NCBI RefSeq assembly: GCF_008831285.2
Contig: NC_045150.1
Location: forward strand, 11,389,868-11,453,867
DNA length: 64,000 nt
Source: Nymphaea colorata
Lineage: Eukaryota; Streptophyta; Magnoliopsida; Nymphaeales; Nymphaeaceae
Direction of reading: 5' to 3'
Shown: in pieces, positions 26,642-39,359 of the stretch
Position numbering within the stretch: the first letter of the stretch is position 1
Layout: every line of letters begins with the position of its first letter
Position numbers and translations under genes: made by a program
Notes under the pieces: model-generated
What the model saw: only the letters and a program-made list of their open reading frames with translations
Databases searched by the model: none
Told to the model about the DNA's origin: nothing

Positions 26642-28790
26642 TGCCCAAAACCAGAGGATAGACGGTGAGTTTCGCTGATTGAGGATCGGCTTGATTGGTG
26701 TTCTTGCGGTGAGAAGCCTGTGCGAGTTTGGGAACTTCAACGATAGACAGCCGGTTGTTGCTCACAAGCTCCACGGGGGACCAGCATAAGGGCTCCTTCG
26801 AACGAGCGTCAATCAACTCAAATTCCATTTCTGACCGTGCGCTCAACAAAGGAGAATAAACCACTGCTCACCAACCTCAAGTCTGAGTACAATTTCACAT
26901 TCGGTTGAGCAGGAACAATCAGCAAATTGGGCGCAAGTTCCGGACCAATTCTAAGCAAATTCAAGGCAGTTTTCACTCTCTCGTTGATTCCTGTAGCATT
27001 GCCCAGATCTTAGCAAGCTCCCAGCCAATTTTCCGGCGATTCCATTCATCCACGGCTGAGAACGAGTCTCCGATCAAAAATCTGTCCACACGCCGAAAAA
27101 TCGGGTCGCTGCTTCGTTCCCGGCATAACCCGACGGAGTTCCATATTTGTTGCTTCTTTATAGTTTGTCCATGGTATGATTTATTCAATATCAAAGTCAG
27201 AATTACTAATCGAGGGCAGCTTCGTCATTCACCCACCTAGCGCAAAGGAGACGCGAGCTGCGAGCGTTACACTCCGCAGCCTCCCTCTTAGCTTCTCGTC
27301 TTTAAGTTGGGAGTTACACTTCTTTCACGCACTTAATCACAAGCATTCACACCACGAGGCTTCAATCCAGATCTTCTTAGCCATTTGTCTCCAACGTATG
27401 AGCCAGCAGTGCCTTCACTTCATTGCGCATTCCCATGTGCCATCATTGAGAATTAAAGAGGTAAGTTACACTCTCGTAGCTAGGAGGCCCTTCGCCACTC
27501 CTTAGCCTCTTCATCCCTCGTAACTGACCCAAACCCTGTAACTCCAGTAACCTCACTTAATCACCCTCTACCTCGTCATTAGTGACCCCCCTTCATCATT
27601 AGGAACCCCTTCACTCGCATGACTCTTGGCTTAACCTTCCTTAGAACAATTCCTACTCATTATTACCCACCTCACGTAGGCTTAACTCTCCATCACCCCA
27701 CGCATGCCCCTTCGCCTATCTCTAAACCATAACCGATCCACTTCCAATAACCTCACCACTCGTCTAGACTAAGTCCACCTGCTACCGTACCTCCTTCACT
27801 CACCTGAACCTAGTCCACCAGAGCTCACACCTCATACTGAGCTCAGCTGACCCATATCACCTAGACTAAGCCTACCTAAACCCATACCGAGCTCATCTCC
27901 TTGTTCCGAGCTCGGCGGACTCCTTGGAGTCCACTAGTTAGGATCCATTTCCAAGCATTGCACGTTATCAAATTAGCATCTCTTCTACAGCAAGTAAGTC
28001 ATCTTGCAGCCTCCCTCGCTACAACCATCTCCCGAACATCTTCCTAGGCGCCAAGGTGACCTCGGCCAGGTGGGCTGAGCCCCTGCCTCCATCCAGGTGC
28101 TCGTCCGTCACTTTGCTGTCTCTCTTGGCCGACCAAGGCCTGCAGCGGCCGTACACCATCCATTTCTGTTGTCGTGATCCTCTATCACTCTCGGCAGTTC
28201 GTACTAGAAGACCAGGCGGGTCTAGCCTCCACTCCACCTCCTTGCTGTGATATCCGAGAGTGGCTGAGCCACTGGTTTTCTCTCGGATCCTATTGCTGTT
28301 TAAGCCGATCTCTCATCGGCTAGGTAACTTCTAAACATCCCATAGAACGGGGTTATTGGGTGTATTTGCTTTCTAAGCCAGACTCTAGCAATTTGCTACT
28401 ATCGGTAGTCCCTCCAAGGCACCTTGCCAAGGACACGGCTGCGAGTAGCTAGACCACCAAAGGGAAAGGGCATGGTTTGGTCGTTCTTAGGGATTGTATG
28501 AATGGTTTGTGAATGAATGATGAATGAGTTGTGAGAGTTACATCTGTATCGCTCGCGTTTGTACAAGCCTTAATCCCCTCAGTTTTGTAATAGGATTGAA
28601 GACTTGGGTCAGGGAAAACATACTTGTATCTTATACCCAGGGTACTATTAAGCCGGGGTTGCTGTCCGGCGGGAAAAGTTTTGTAAGTATAATTTGCTTA
28701 CGTTTGGACTTTAGGCTACGGCGAGTTGATCCTGGACTTGGGATCTATTCTCGGGCGTAGAAATCGCTAGCCGGGTCTAGGTTCCCACCA
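26642..28790 (+). repeat. 3' LTR of the Gypsy element
   Basis: 2149 bp, TGCCCAAAACC to CCCACCA, about 97% identical by eye to 17944-20076. It keeps the 16 bp lost from the 5' LTR. Right flank ATATAATAGTTG shows no copy of the left flank. Confidence 0.93.
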
Positions 28791-29594
28791 ATATAATAGT
28801 TGAATGACCATTTATTAGGGGAACATGAACATGCCATGGTATCTATAAGTAGGTTCTGTCGTTGTCCAGTCCTTCTTGAAATGTCCCATTCGGGATCTTG
28901 CTTCTTCCATGTACATTATGCCCTGTTTTCTAAAAGGGACTGCAGATTTGAGTGCAAACATGCAATTCAATACATTGGCTGAAGTTAATAGTTGCATTCT
29001 TCCTAATTTCAGATTAAATTGCACGTAGAAACTCCGTTAGTGGGTCTCAAAGATTTCTTTTTGTGTACTTTTATGGCCAATTATGACAGAGATCATCATT
29101 TTTGGCCACGATATAATAATGTCATTTAAAAAAAATGAGATACAATTGGTGCTGGATCCCTTTGGACTCAAACTGCTTTTAGTTAAGGTTAAACTTTAAT
29201 CTGATTGACAATTCTTTTGTTAAAAATATGAACTTGAAAAACTGAAATAGTTTATGCTGACAATAATTTACTGTATAATGAAAATCAGTCACTCCCAACT
29301 ATCCTCCTCATCAATCGACAAGAACTTGTTCCATTATCAATATTTACACACAACTCTGAATGAACCCAAGCAAATTGGCTCATCCATTCACCGGCAACGT
29401 TTACACTTCTAAACGTTTTTACCATGAAGTGTTTCACCATGGACAAGCTCATATTAGTTCCACCTCTTAGAATTAAGTGCCACGCCTACGGCAGTGTTGC
29501 TTCATAAACGTGTGCTGCTTTTATTTGCTAATACCTGTCATGAGCTATTCTTTTTGTTGAACAGAGTTGCAGCAGAGAACTATGCTCTCTTGAC
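28791..29594. other. 3' flank of WAT1 copy 1
   Basis: Noncoding. From about 29257 on it matches 59622 onward, so the duplication of the WAT1 3' end includes several hundred bases downstream of the stop codon. Nothing else is seen. Confidence 0.6.
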
Positions 29595-30769
29595 TCAACC
29601 AACTTGAAAACCAACTGAATTTTTCTTTTTACCTTTGTACTTCGTCTCTCCTTCATCATGTGAAGCCGGAGACTCCAGAAGCATGCCTCCAAAAGAAGCT
29701 TTAGCGGGATCTCCAGATGACAATTGAGTAGGAAGCTCAGCAATAAGTTGCTCCATCTCTTTTCCTTTCCCCCACAACACGATGTACAGTCCCAAGATGA
29801 TAAATCCAGCAGCAAGCACACTGAAACCACAATTAGATCAGACATTAAAAAGTTTGGTGGGTCATATCAGATGTTATCAGGTATGAATATCTTAAGACTT
29901 TGAGATCCATGGATTTAATGTCGGAAATCAGGCATTTTCATGTTGATCATAGGTCTGGCCTCTGATTTGAGATCCTCAGTTTGGAGAACCATGCATCCTC
30001 TTAGACCAAAACTTAAAACAACAATACGGAAGACAGAAAAAATTGCAGAACCGCTCGAGTTCGACAAAGAGACTATTGCAATATGGTTCATAAGGAAAAG
30101 AACCATTTTTGTATAAATAGGATCTGAAAAATGTAGTAGTTCCAAATTTTTACCTTCCTAAGCGGAGAGTCTCATCAAGAAATATGGATCCCAAGATGGC
30201 AGTGATAACAAGTGAGAGAGGACTGAACACAGAGACGACCACTGGCCCTCTTTTCTTTACGGCCCATGACATGAGAGACAACACCATCACTGAGACGAAC
30301 ACGGCCTGCGTGCCCCCAAGAGAGAAAATTGAGATGAAAGAACTGACTCAATCAAATTCCAAGTGCTTTCATAAGTCACATGCTTCAAACTTATGTGATC
30401 CTAATTCCAGAAACAAAATACCCAATTTGTTTAATAATTCTAACTTCTTGAAAAGTAAGCATTTTGATGGTAAATCCCATGCTTCTTGGTATATAAACGC
30501 CTCCTTAATTACTTGTTAGACCCATAGGGAACAATTTGATCTTTTCAACATTGAGAATTAAGAGAGAGAACAAATACCCCGTAAATGGTAGTCATGAGCT
30601 TGACGTCCCAGCTCTCCATGCAGATAGAGTCCTATCGACAAATGCATGTGGACTGAACGGCTGAAAACAGGCACATGAGGGCTGTGCTGGAGTAAGGATG
30701 TGGATACCTCTCGTTCATCTTGGCCTGCAAATATTACAGATCAAACTTCATTACCATGTCCTCATTCTA

Positions 30770-31136
30770 GACAATACTCAATGGGGCATTTGTTCTAGTG
30801 TTCGGGAACGTGTCCATAAAATGTTTCACCCTCGTCCAGTAGAATGTCTGATAAAAATGTTTACCGATGTTAATGTGAGTGTCGATAAATATTATTTTTA
30901 CCAACACTCACAGGATTGTCGGTAAAAGTTTATTATTACCAAAATCCTCTGGTTGTCGCTAATCGTTTGTTTAACTATGTTTATGAAGTATCGATGAAAA
31001 TGTTTACACCGACGGGCACAACAACGCGTGCGACAAGTGTCAGTGATGGTTTTCATCGACATTCTCTTCACTGACAACCAAAAGTTGTATCGACATTACT
31101 TCCTATTTTACCGACATTTTTCGGCCTTTGTTGAAT
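30770..31136. repeat. Inverted subterminal-like repeats inside WAT1 copy 1
   Basis: Within the exon 4-5 intron, a short motif close to TCGATAAAAAT recurs many times in both orientations (forms such as TTTTACCGACA, TTTCATCGACA, TGTCGGTAAAA). This pattern is typical of subterminal repeats of CACTA or Mutator-like DNA transposons. I see no termini or transposase. Confidence 0.4.
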
Positions 31137-31479
31137 TTACTTTTTTTTTTTTCGGTAGCGTATTAAGGCACCTGGATTATCAGCCATATTGCATAGGTCA
31201 AAGCATAGGCAATAGCAAAAATTGCCTGACTTGTGCTGCTGGTCGTTCTGATGGTGAAGCAACTGGCTGTGAACCGGCCATAGCTGGAACTTAGCGCCCT
31301 TGTAGAAGGTAAAATATTTCTCAATTGTTCTAAAAAATAGGAAATAATAAAAAACTTGTATCTTGGGGCAGAACATATGTAACCTAAGAATTTTTTTTTC
31401 CAATTTTGCTGTTGTTGTTGTTGTGTGTTTTTTTTTTGGGAGGTTGCATGAAGGTGCTTAGCTTCGGACCAGGAAAGCT

Positions 31480-32420
31480 AATCTGGGATCCTAATTTTTA
31501 TATGAGAACCATGACAGCATTTGTTTACTTCGGATTTCAGATAAGATCACTAAGAGGCTTTGGCTACACATCAAGGATCTCAATTTCTTATATTGCTGTA
31601 GATCTGAAATCTAGTGCTTGTACTTTATGAGCCCTACATATAAGGGATTTTAGGTCAGTCTTGGATCTGAGATCCGAGATGATCAAACACATAAATATTA
31701 GAGTAGATAAAAACAGGAGTTCAAAATCATTGGTATGTGGCCAAAAGCATAGATAAGAAATTGGGTTGAGAGAAAGGGGGGTCGGACCTCAAATCCATGG
31801 AATTGTGATGCTAAGGTTGAGTACGGTTCCCCAAGGATCTTTCAAATCCGTGGGGATCTGAAATCCACGATAGCCGAATTCATAGTCTTATCAAACCATA
31901 GCATCCACCCCCAATGTCGATCTCAAATCCATGCTGTAGTGTAAAAAAATTTTCTTTGATTGGGGGGTGGGAGGGTGGGGTCGGACCACAAAACCGTGGA
32001 TTTGAGATCCACTGTAATCAAAAGGGACCTAAGTGACCTTAGATATGTGATAAACTAACAAACGCTCTCTTTTTGTGTTTGGGGCCCAAACATTTAATCC
32101 AGGGCATTAACTTGATGTTCTAAGTACATGGCTTAACCCTTGTTTTAGTTACCCTTAAGATAAATAGCTCCTTGAAGCATTAGTCCCTGCTTAAAGGATG
32201 AAAACAGGCTATGGAACCATGATCCAGGATGATCTGCAGTTATCCAATTAACTGATTAAATTCAAGAGAGAACCTTATTCGCATGAATGAATGAATGAAA
32301 GAAAGAAAGAAGAACAAGATGGGGGACCTTATTCGCATAAATTCATATGCATGTTAAAAACCATAGATTTGAAATATGGGGAACCTTAAATTCATAAATC
32401 TTAGATCTCCGCATATCTCA
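31480..32420. repeat. GATCTGAAATCC-rich repeat tract
   Basis: The motif GGATCTGAGATCC / GGATTTGAGATC and its complement recur many times, replacing the place where WAT1 exon 3 should be. Related sequence occurs at 33245-33330, 39134-39359 and 55632-55827, suggesting nested or degraded Tourist-like MITEs. Confidence 0.45.
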
Positions 32421-33552
32421 GATCCACAGTGATAAGTGGCTGGGCATGTGTACATGACATATGCAACTCTCTCTCTTTTTGTTTAGAAAAATCTCAAAAT
32501 TCAGTGCCTCAACATCATTCGAGCATGTTCTCTCGCACACACATACACACATACAAAAAGAGGCCTAAACATGCACACATACACACACACACATTTTTGC
32601 TCTCTCTCTCTCTCTCTCTTACCCAAAAAGTCCACTGCAGAAGGCCTGGCCAAGTACAATCCAAGTCAACTTCGTCCTGCCCTTCCTGCGTGCATCAATA
32701 ATGGTGTATATACAGAGAGAAATATTCAGCATTTTTTTATTAGAATTGCCAGTAATCTATATAGATCCACTGGGCGAAACCAAAAGGGCTCCTTTCTCTT
32801 TCTCGCCGAAAGCGCCTCCATCGTTTTTTGAGTGTGTAACTGATATTCTCTAAAGTTTATAATTAATCACCAGTAAGGACCTTTTTAGCATATAAAACTC
32901 ATTTTATACGTCTAAAGAATATGATTTTCTAGAAATATGTGACTGGTCCATGGACTAGCTGCTAGTAGCTACTCACGAACTCTTAAAAGATATTATTAAA
33001 CATTTTTTTGTATAATATAAGCTTATAGATATGATTTTATGATCGATTTCATAAGAATCAAATATTAAGTCATGAATCATTTTTCAAGTTCAAATTTATT
33101 CTTTTAACCATAAAAAATGTACTGGCTAGAGCAACGTCAAAACTTTTGCAGTAAAACAAATTCAACAATTTTCATGAAAACAACTTGAATGATAACATGA
33201 TTAATTCATATATGTATACTAAAACATTGTTTTACTTAAACACTAAGGCTGCATTTGATAGATTAAATCCGAGGCTGAATAGAAAGGTATGTTTTGGGAG
33301 ATCGGCAGTTTGAACACTAGCATGGATTTCACATGTATGGGCTTACCTCTCTAAGAAGAAGGCAATAGGGCAAATAAAGGCAGAGCCAAAAATATAGCGA
33401 TAAGTGATGAGCACGAGGACACTCATCCCTCGGTCTACCGCCAGCTTGTAGAGGACGTTCATTCCGGCCAACGCCACCTGCACCACCACCATGGCCACCA
33501 CCGGCATGGCCCCTTCCACTCCATTACTACAGCTTGTCAGCTTTTCCTCCAT

Positions 33553-36549
33553 TTACTACTACTATTACAACTTACTCTTCTTCTTCTTCTTCTTCAAGGA
33601 AGAATTGGAAGATGGAAGGACTGCTTCAGCCTAAGTACAGTATATATAGGCTTATAAGTGTTCTTCTAACACCTAATTGGTTGATGCAGGTCGCTTTAAT
33701 AGGCAGCTCCATGGGGAACCAGATCTCCCTTCCCAATTGCATTCTATATGCAACGACACATTCAGTAAGAATCGGTCGAGTAGTGTTGTTAAAGTTTATT
33801 CCTGTAATTGCTACATATTCTCTCTCATAAATTGATGGAAGGCTGCCATCCAGTAGAGTTGCTTTCGAGTGCCAAAATCTAACTTGTATAAGTAGGGGCC
33901 GAGTTAGGATTTTTTAAGAGCTAAACTATAGTTTCAAAATTTTAACAAGGATTGAAATATAATTTTTCAATTTTTTTTATATACATTGAACTGAGTTGAA
34001 ATTTACATATATAAATTTTTGAATGTTTTAAAATTTGAGTGGGTCAAGGCCTCTGCCTCCATTCCTGGGCATATGCAACTTGTAGTACGTAGAGACATAA
34101 AAGGAAAAAAATATAGCATTTACGTTGTTGTAAAAATAAAAACTGTGCTTGTTATTAACTTGTAAAGAATATGATTTTTTGAGGGTTAGTAGGAAAAGTA
34201 TTTCACCCTATCTGCAGGCTTGACAACAAATCCACACTTCTTTGATCTCTATAGGAAATCATGCACTTGCTTTCAATACTACCTCGGATGATGGTTTCAC
34301 TATGTTTTAACTTATATATTGGTGATCTTTTTTTGGTAGCAGAAGGAGTTGATTCCATAGGAACTCGAAATGAAGACTAGCTGCCTACATAGCCCCTTCT
34401 CTGTCTGTCGCAGTAACCCCTTCAGGGATAGTGTGACTTTTTAAAAAACCCATTTGAAGTATGACAAATTTATTTGTAGAAATTAATGAAGCAATGGTCA
34501 AAATATTATATTGCTTCCAATTATACTCATATATGTATCATATATGTATGTATGTATTTCAATAATTAAAGGCACTTGTTTCTTTTGAGAAGTATTTCAG
34601 TCTTTTGAAAAAATACTTTATTTCCACATTTTCAACTTAATCTTCATCATTTGATGTACTTAGAATCAATGAGTCGTATCATTCCCATTAAATATGGTAT
34701 ATAAAGGCACAGTAACTACTTATTTTCAATAATAAACACATTTTTTATGTCAAGTTTTAGTTTTCAAAACACATCGATCACATCTTCATCAAGGTTTATT
34801 CATAAAGAATGATGTGAAAATTTGAGTTTGAAGTAGAGGGTTCCGAATCTAACTTTCCTCTTGTAAAACTGTTTTTTGTTTTTCAAAGAGCCAAATTGTC
34901 ATTTTATCATTTTTTTTAAGTTTTTACCAGAAGGTCTATTTTATCCATTTTTTTAAAGTTTTACCAAAAGGGCTAATAGCTGTTGGGGACTGTTTGACAA
35001 ATACAAACAAAAACATATGGAAGAACAGCAGTAACAAAAATTCCTGTAAAGCAGGAATCATTTTTTTTAAAGACATGTAAAAAACTTTAAATGAAGACAG
35101 AATGGAGGCACAATTAATTAGAACTTGATTGACTTTCCTCAACTTATTTAGAACTTTTCGGCCATAGTTAAGTAAATTGGTCCCCCCTTACTGTTATTTA
35201 GGGTTACAACCATCAAATGGGAGACAGCGATTCCCGCATAATTAGAGGGCCATCATATATGTTGAACAGAAGAACATAGTCTGATTTTATGCTTTGTCAC
35301 AACCGTGCATTCAATCTATGCTCTTTTATTTGTTCCAAATTTTATGGAGGGTGGACTAACGAACGGCCATCCCAGTGGCTCAGCTGAACAGGTTGCGAAT
35401 CGGCAAAAAAAAAAAAAGTATATATCCTTACACTTAAAAGAAAAATTAAACGATAACAATGAAAAAACCAAAATATTTCACATCGTGACATGTGGCGGCC
35501 GGTAAATTGAACTTGTTGTCAATTCGATTCGAATCGGCCGATTCAAGCAGATTTTAGACACTTAGATCGCCAAGCCCTGTGGAAGATTATCATTCCTTTT
35601 TCATGGTGATTAGTTGGTTCCTGATCCTACCCTCCACTGATAGCTAAGTGAACTATCCTTTTCTCTTTAATTTAAACGCACAGGTACTCTTGACAGGTAA
35701 TCTTAACAGGAATAAAGCCCTGGAAAGATTCCCCTAATAAAGAATATGATGCTTGAAGAACCCAACTATAAAGTAGGCATCAAACAATAAGCTCCCATTA
35801 ATCAAATGCCTTAAGTCACATCCATATAGCCAAAATTGAAAAAAAATGCTAAAATTAAAATAGCCCATACTATGCAAAGCATCATGTAGGTGTGTGTATG
35901 TTTATATATATACTTATATACACACACACACGCACACCAGACCCATTAAAACTAATTATTAAAGTTTTTTTTTTTCAATCTAACCTTATGGATATGATCT
36001 AAGTGATTTTGAGAAAACAGTATATTAAATTAGTTATTTACTTTTTTTACTTTAATAATGGTTTTTTAATAATATAAAAATGAATTTTGATATTAGAAAG
36101 TTCAATATTTTGACAAAAATAACTTGAATTGAAGCATAATTTACATTAAATTAGTGTTTACAAACACATTATTTGGTTCACATTTTGTTTAAAACACTTT
36201 TTAACACAAATTTAAGGAGTCTGCTTGTCGTCCTTACCCATTTTGTTGGGAATTATATATAATCGAAGGATCAGTTTCAACAGTAAAACCTCAGAAACGG
36301 AAAATCCAAACCAGGGTATATGCTCATTTGCTCTTCCAATTTTGGTCAATCAATTCAGATTCTATATCCAGTGACGTCCTTGATCATGAACAGACTAGAT
36401 TTCTCTGTGTGCATACATGTGATTGCAAACAAGATATTGGCTCGTTTATAATCCTTGTTTAGCATCACTTTCCTTACATGCTAGTGCTTAATGCTGGACA
36501 CTTCTTAAGTGCATGGAAAAACTGGCTGTGAGAGCTGCATGCTCCTGAC
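33553..36549. other. Intergenic between WAT1 copies 1 and 2
   Basis: The part adjacent to 33552 should hold the promoter and leader of copy 1; a pyrimidine-rich CTTCTT repeat lies at 33571-33596. The rest is AT-rich, with short AT/CA microsatellites near 35890-35935. No gene is seen. Confidence 0.55.
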
Positions 36550-37878
36550 TCAATTAGCTACAACTGGACAGTCTATCTGATCTTCTTTTATGCTGTGCTC
36601 TGGCACTTGATCTGCACCAATGGTTGCACCAGCCGAGTTCAAGTGCAACCCATCTGAATCCAGTTTAGTTGCTTCTCCAGCAGATCTGTGTGCCTGAAGC
36701 TGGACAAGTTCCTTCACCTCTTTCCCTTTGCCCCACAGCACAGTGTACAGTCCCAAGATGATCAATCCAGCACCAACCACACTGAAAGCACAAGGTGTTT
36801 CTGCTTACTGTATATCGTTTCAAATTTCCATTCTGCATCTTGGTAACTTTATGTTATTGGAATGTACCATATATTATATATAACTGGAACCAAATAATAT
36901 AATATATAACCGTACATTATATATACTGCCTTGGTAATGACTAAGAAAGTTTCATTTTCTTTCCAACCTTTAAGGGAGTTTTGAGTGCTATTTTACCTTC
37001 CTAGATGAAGAGCCTCATCAAGAAATATGGACCCAAAAAAGGCAACAATGACAAGGGACAAGGGGCTGAAAGCTGAGACAAACAGTGGTCCTCTCATCGG
37101 AATAGCCCATGAAATGAGAGCCACAACCAAGCCTGATAACAGAATGCCCTGCAAGATCAAGAAAAAAGGAAAAAAAAAAAAATATAAGTCAACAATACAT
37201 ATACAGCATCTTGTGACCACTTTGAACCATCTTAATAATCATAACGTTCCAGAACATGTGTGTGTGTGTATATATATATATATATAACCGTACTCAATCA
37301 ACTGGTATCATGGAATGCACCATTTGTGACTGTTTTTAGCATAACAAAATATAAAAAAACCTTCCAATATAAAGGTTGGACATTTGTGCATGTGTGTGAG
37401 TGAGTGTGCGTGTGTGTGTATATATATATATAGAGAGAGAGAGAGACAGAGAAAGAGAGAGTCATATATAAGATTTGATGGGAATTATCAGCAGTTGCAG
37501 AGCCGATGGGCGATGGTCGATGGAGAGGAGGCAAACACAGAGGAGAAAGAATGCTCTGTTTGTTCAAAGTTGTCGAAATCCTAACCTAATGTTATTTGAA
37601 AAAAAAGAAAAAAATTAATCACCGTCGGGTTTCTTGGGACCTTGATAGGTAGAGTTCCAAGCCCGAGCCCAATCCGTTAGAGTACTGGGCTGGGCCAGTA
37701 CTGATAAAACCAGCCCGATAAATGGTTTTATGGTACTTGGGCATGGGTCCGAGTCGGGCCAGGTATCGGGTACCTACCGGTGGCCCGGCCTTTGCCTAGG
37801 TTTAGTTGTGATGACACCGATAACATCAATGAATTTATACTCCAATCCACTAATCACAACATGATCCACCTAATCAAT

Positions 37879-37880
<2 letters not shown>

Positions 37881-37915
<35 letters not shown>
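37881..37915. repeat. (TA)n microsatellite
   Basis: Uninterrupted TA dinucleotides inside the exon 5-6 intron of WAT1 copy 2. Shorter GT, TA and GA runs occur nearby at 37258-37286 and 37400-37460, with another TA run at 39066-39088. Confidence 0.95.
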
Positions 37916-37920
<5 letters not shown>

Positions 37921-39133
37921 GGAACCATGTACCGTGTAGATGATCGTCAAAAGGTTAACATCCCAACGAAGCTCCCATGCAGATGGATCCCGATGTGTGA
38001 TAGCGGCAACACATGTAGATTGAATGACTGCAATAGTGATAAAAGCTAATTACCTGCATTATAAGCCATGTAGCATAGCTCACTGTGTTTGCCATGGCCA
38101 GCATTGAGCCCAGCACTTGGTTGCCGGACTGATGTTTGTTGGGGTGATGGTGCGGTAGGTGGGTGTGGAATGACCAAAGCTGGAGCTTTGCACCATGATA
38201 GAAGGTCAGTAGCATGGCTCCACACACGCCTACTGCTGTCCCCAATACCTTAGCCTGGCTTCTTGAAGACCTAATCTCGAGCCTCTCTAATCTGCCGACA
38301 GACCAATTTTCACTAATTAATCTTAATAATTTAAAATCTTTTTTTTTTCTTTCTCTCGCTTTCTCTCTCTCTCTCATCAAATGATCGGAACAAATAGTTT
38401 AATAATTTATGACTTGCATTCTAAATTTCAATGGAAAGAAGCGGAATACCGCAAAGAGGCGAAAACCCCTCTCCTTTTGCCGTGTCTTTGAGATACAGAC
38501 CTAGTTTGGGACTTAGGTGGGGAGTAATATACCTATTTAATAGGGTGTTGTGAATCTATCATTTACAATGAGATGAATAGTACCCATGGAAATTGAACTG
38601 ATGACAGCTTGATAACTTTTGGTGGAAGCTTGTCATCTACTTCGGCAATTGTATTTTCATTGTTATCGATTAACCTCTCTCTCTCTCTCTTGTCTGCCAA
38701 ACAGGCCAAACTTCGTCAATAAGTTCAAAATATCCGAAAATCTCTTTCTCCTTCACACAGATCTCTCACACACATCTGTCAACAAGTTAAGTTTCACTAG
38801 TCTTCAATTTAAAATACATGAACAATCTCTCTCTCTCTCTCTATCTCTAGCTCTCTCACCCTCTGTATCATGCACAGGAAAAGTGAAGTTACCGGAACAT
38901 AACAGCCAAAATGAATGTGAAGGCAGGGAGGAGGTTGGTCATTGCAACGGCCAATGTCGCTGAAGTCATTTTCAAAGCGGCGATGTAGAGATTTTGGTTG
39001 AGCGATGCCCTGAGGAGCAATTGCAAGCGTCAGCCGTTTTCATGGATTCTAAACAGGAACTGTGTTATATATATATATATATATATCTAAAATTAATAAG
39101 TCCACAACAATTACCCTTTTTCTCTCAAGCTTA

Positions 39134-39359
39134 GGTTGCGTTTGATAACTTGGATTTTAGATCTGAGGCTGTATGAATAGATGTGTTTTGAAAGATTCCT
39201 AGTTTGAACAAACTGAGGATCTCAATAACATGGATTTTAGTTTTTGACTCCATACTACATATTAAAACCATTGATTTAAGGTCGGATTGTTGAGAGGAAG
39301 AGTCCGACATTAAGTACATGAATTTGAGATATGAGATCCATGGTGAAACAAACACAATT
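39134..39359. mobile_element. Tourist-like MITE in WAT1 copy 2 intron
   Basis: Starts GGTTGCGTTTGATAAC and ends GAAACAAACACAATT, with TTA on each side. The TTA duplication and GTTTG-type ends are typical of PIF/Harbinger-derived MITEs. Interior contains GATCTGAGG motifs shared with the element at 55632. Confidence 0.5.

Larger units (their letters stand above)
17944..28790 (+). mobile_element. Ty3/Gypsy chromovirus, nearly complete, inactive
   Basis: A 10.8-kb LTR retrotransposon on the plus strand: LTR, primer-binding site, leader, gag, protease, reverse transcriptase, RNase H, integrase with chromodomain, 3' untranslated region, LTR. The domain order (RT before integrase) and the chromodomain after integrase place it among plant chromoviruses. 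The two LTRs differ at roughly 60 positions by eye plus a 16-bp indel, so the insertion is not recent. Coding frames are broken by several stops and frameshifts, so it cannot move by itself. Two things are unusual: the outer 5-bp flanks do not match (TTATC left, ATATA right), and no purine tract precedes the 3' LTR at 26642. Confidence 0.95.
29595..33552 (-). pseudogene. WAT1-related (nodulin-21/EamA) transporter, decayed copy 1
   Basis: Minus-strand, multi-exon. Exon 1 is 33347-33552 (ATG, MEEKLTSCSNGVEGAMPVVA, then VVVQVALAGMNVLYKLAVDR, first membrane helices). Exon 2 is 32623-32685 (RKGRTKLTWIVLGQAFC). Exon 4 survives only as 31172-31311 (TFYKGAKFQLWP) and is frameshifted after the SG before YAIWLIIQ. 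Exon 5 is 30578-30724 (AKMNERYPHPYSSTALMC) with an in-frame TAG after STCICR. Exon 6 is 30154-30305 (FSPLSLVITAILGSIFLDE). Exon 7 is 29595-29820 (GLYIVLWGKGKEMEQL). All visible boundaries are GT-AG and phases agree with copy 2. Exon 3, which should hold the NQNLYIAAL helix, is absent from the 31.3-32.6 kb interval, as is the first half of exon 4. The family (about 350-400 aa, ten membrane helices, two EamA domains) moves auxin or amino acids across vacuolar or plasma membranes. This copy cannot encode a full transporter. Confidence 0.88.
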
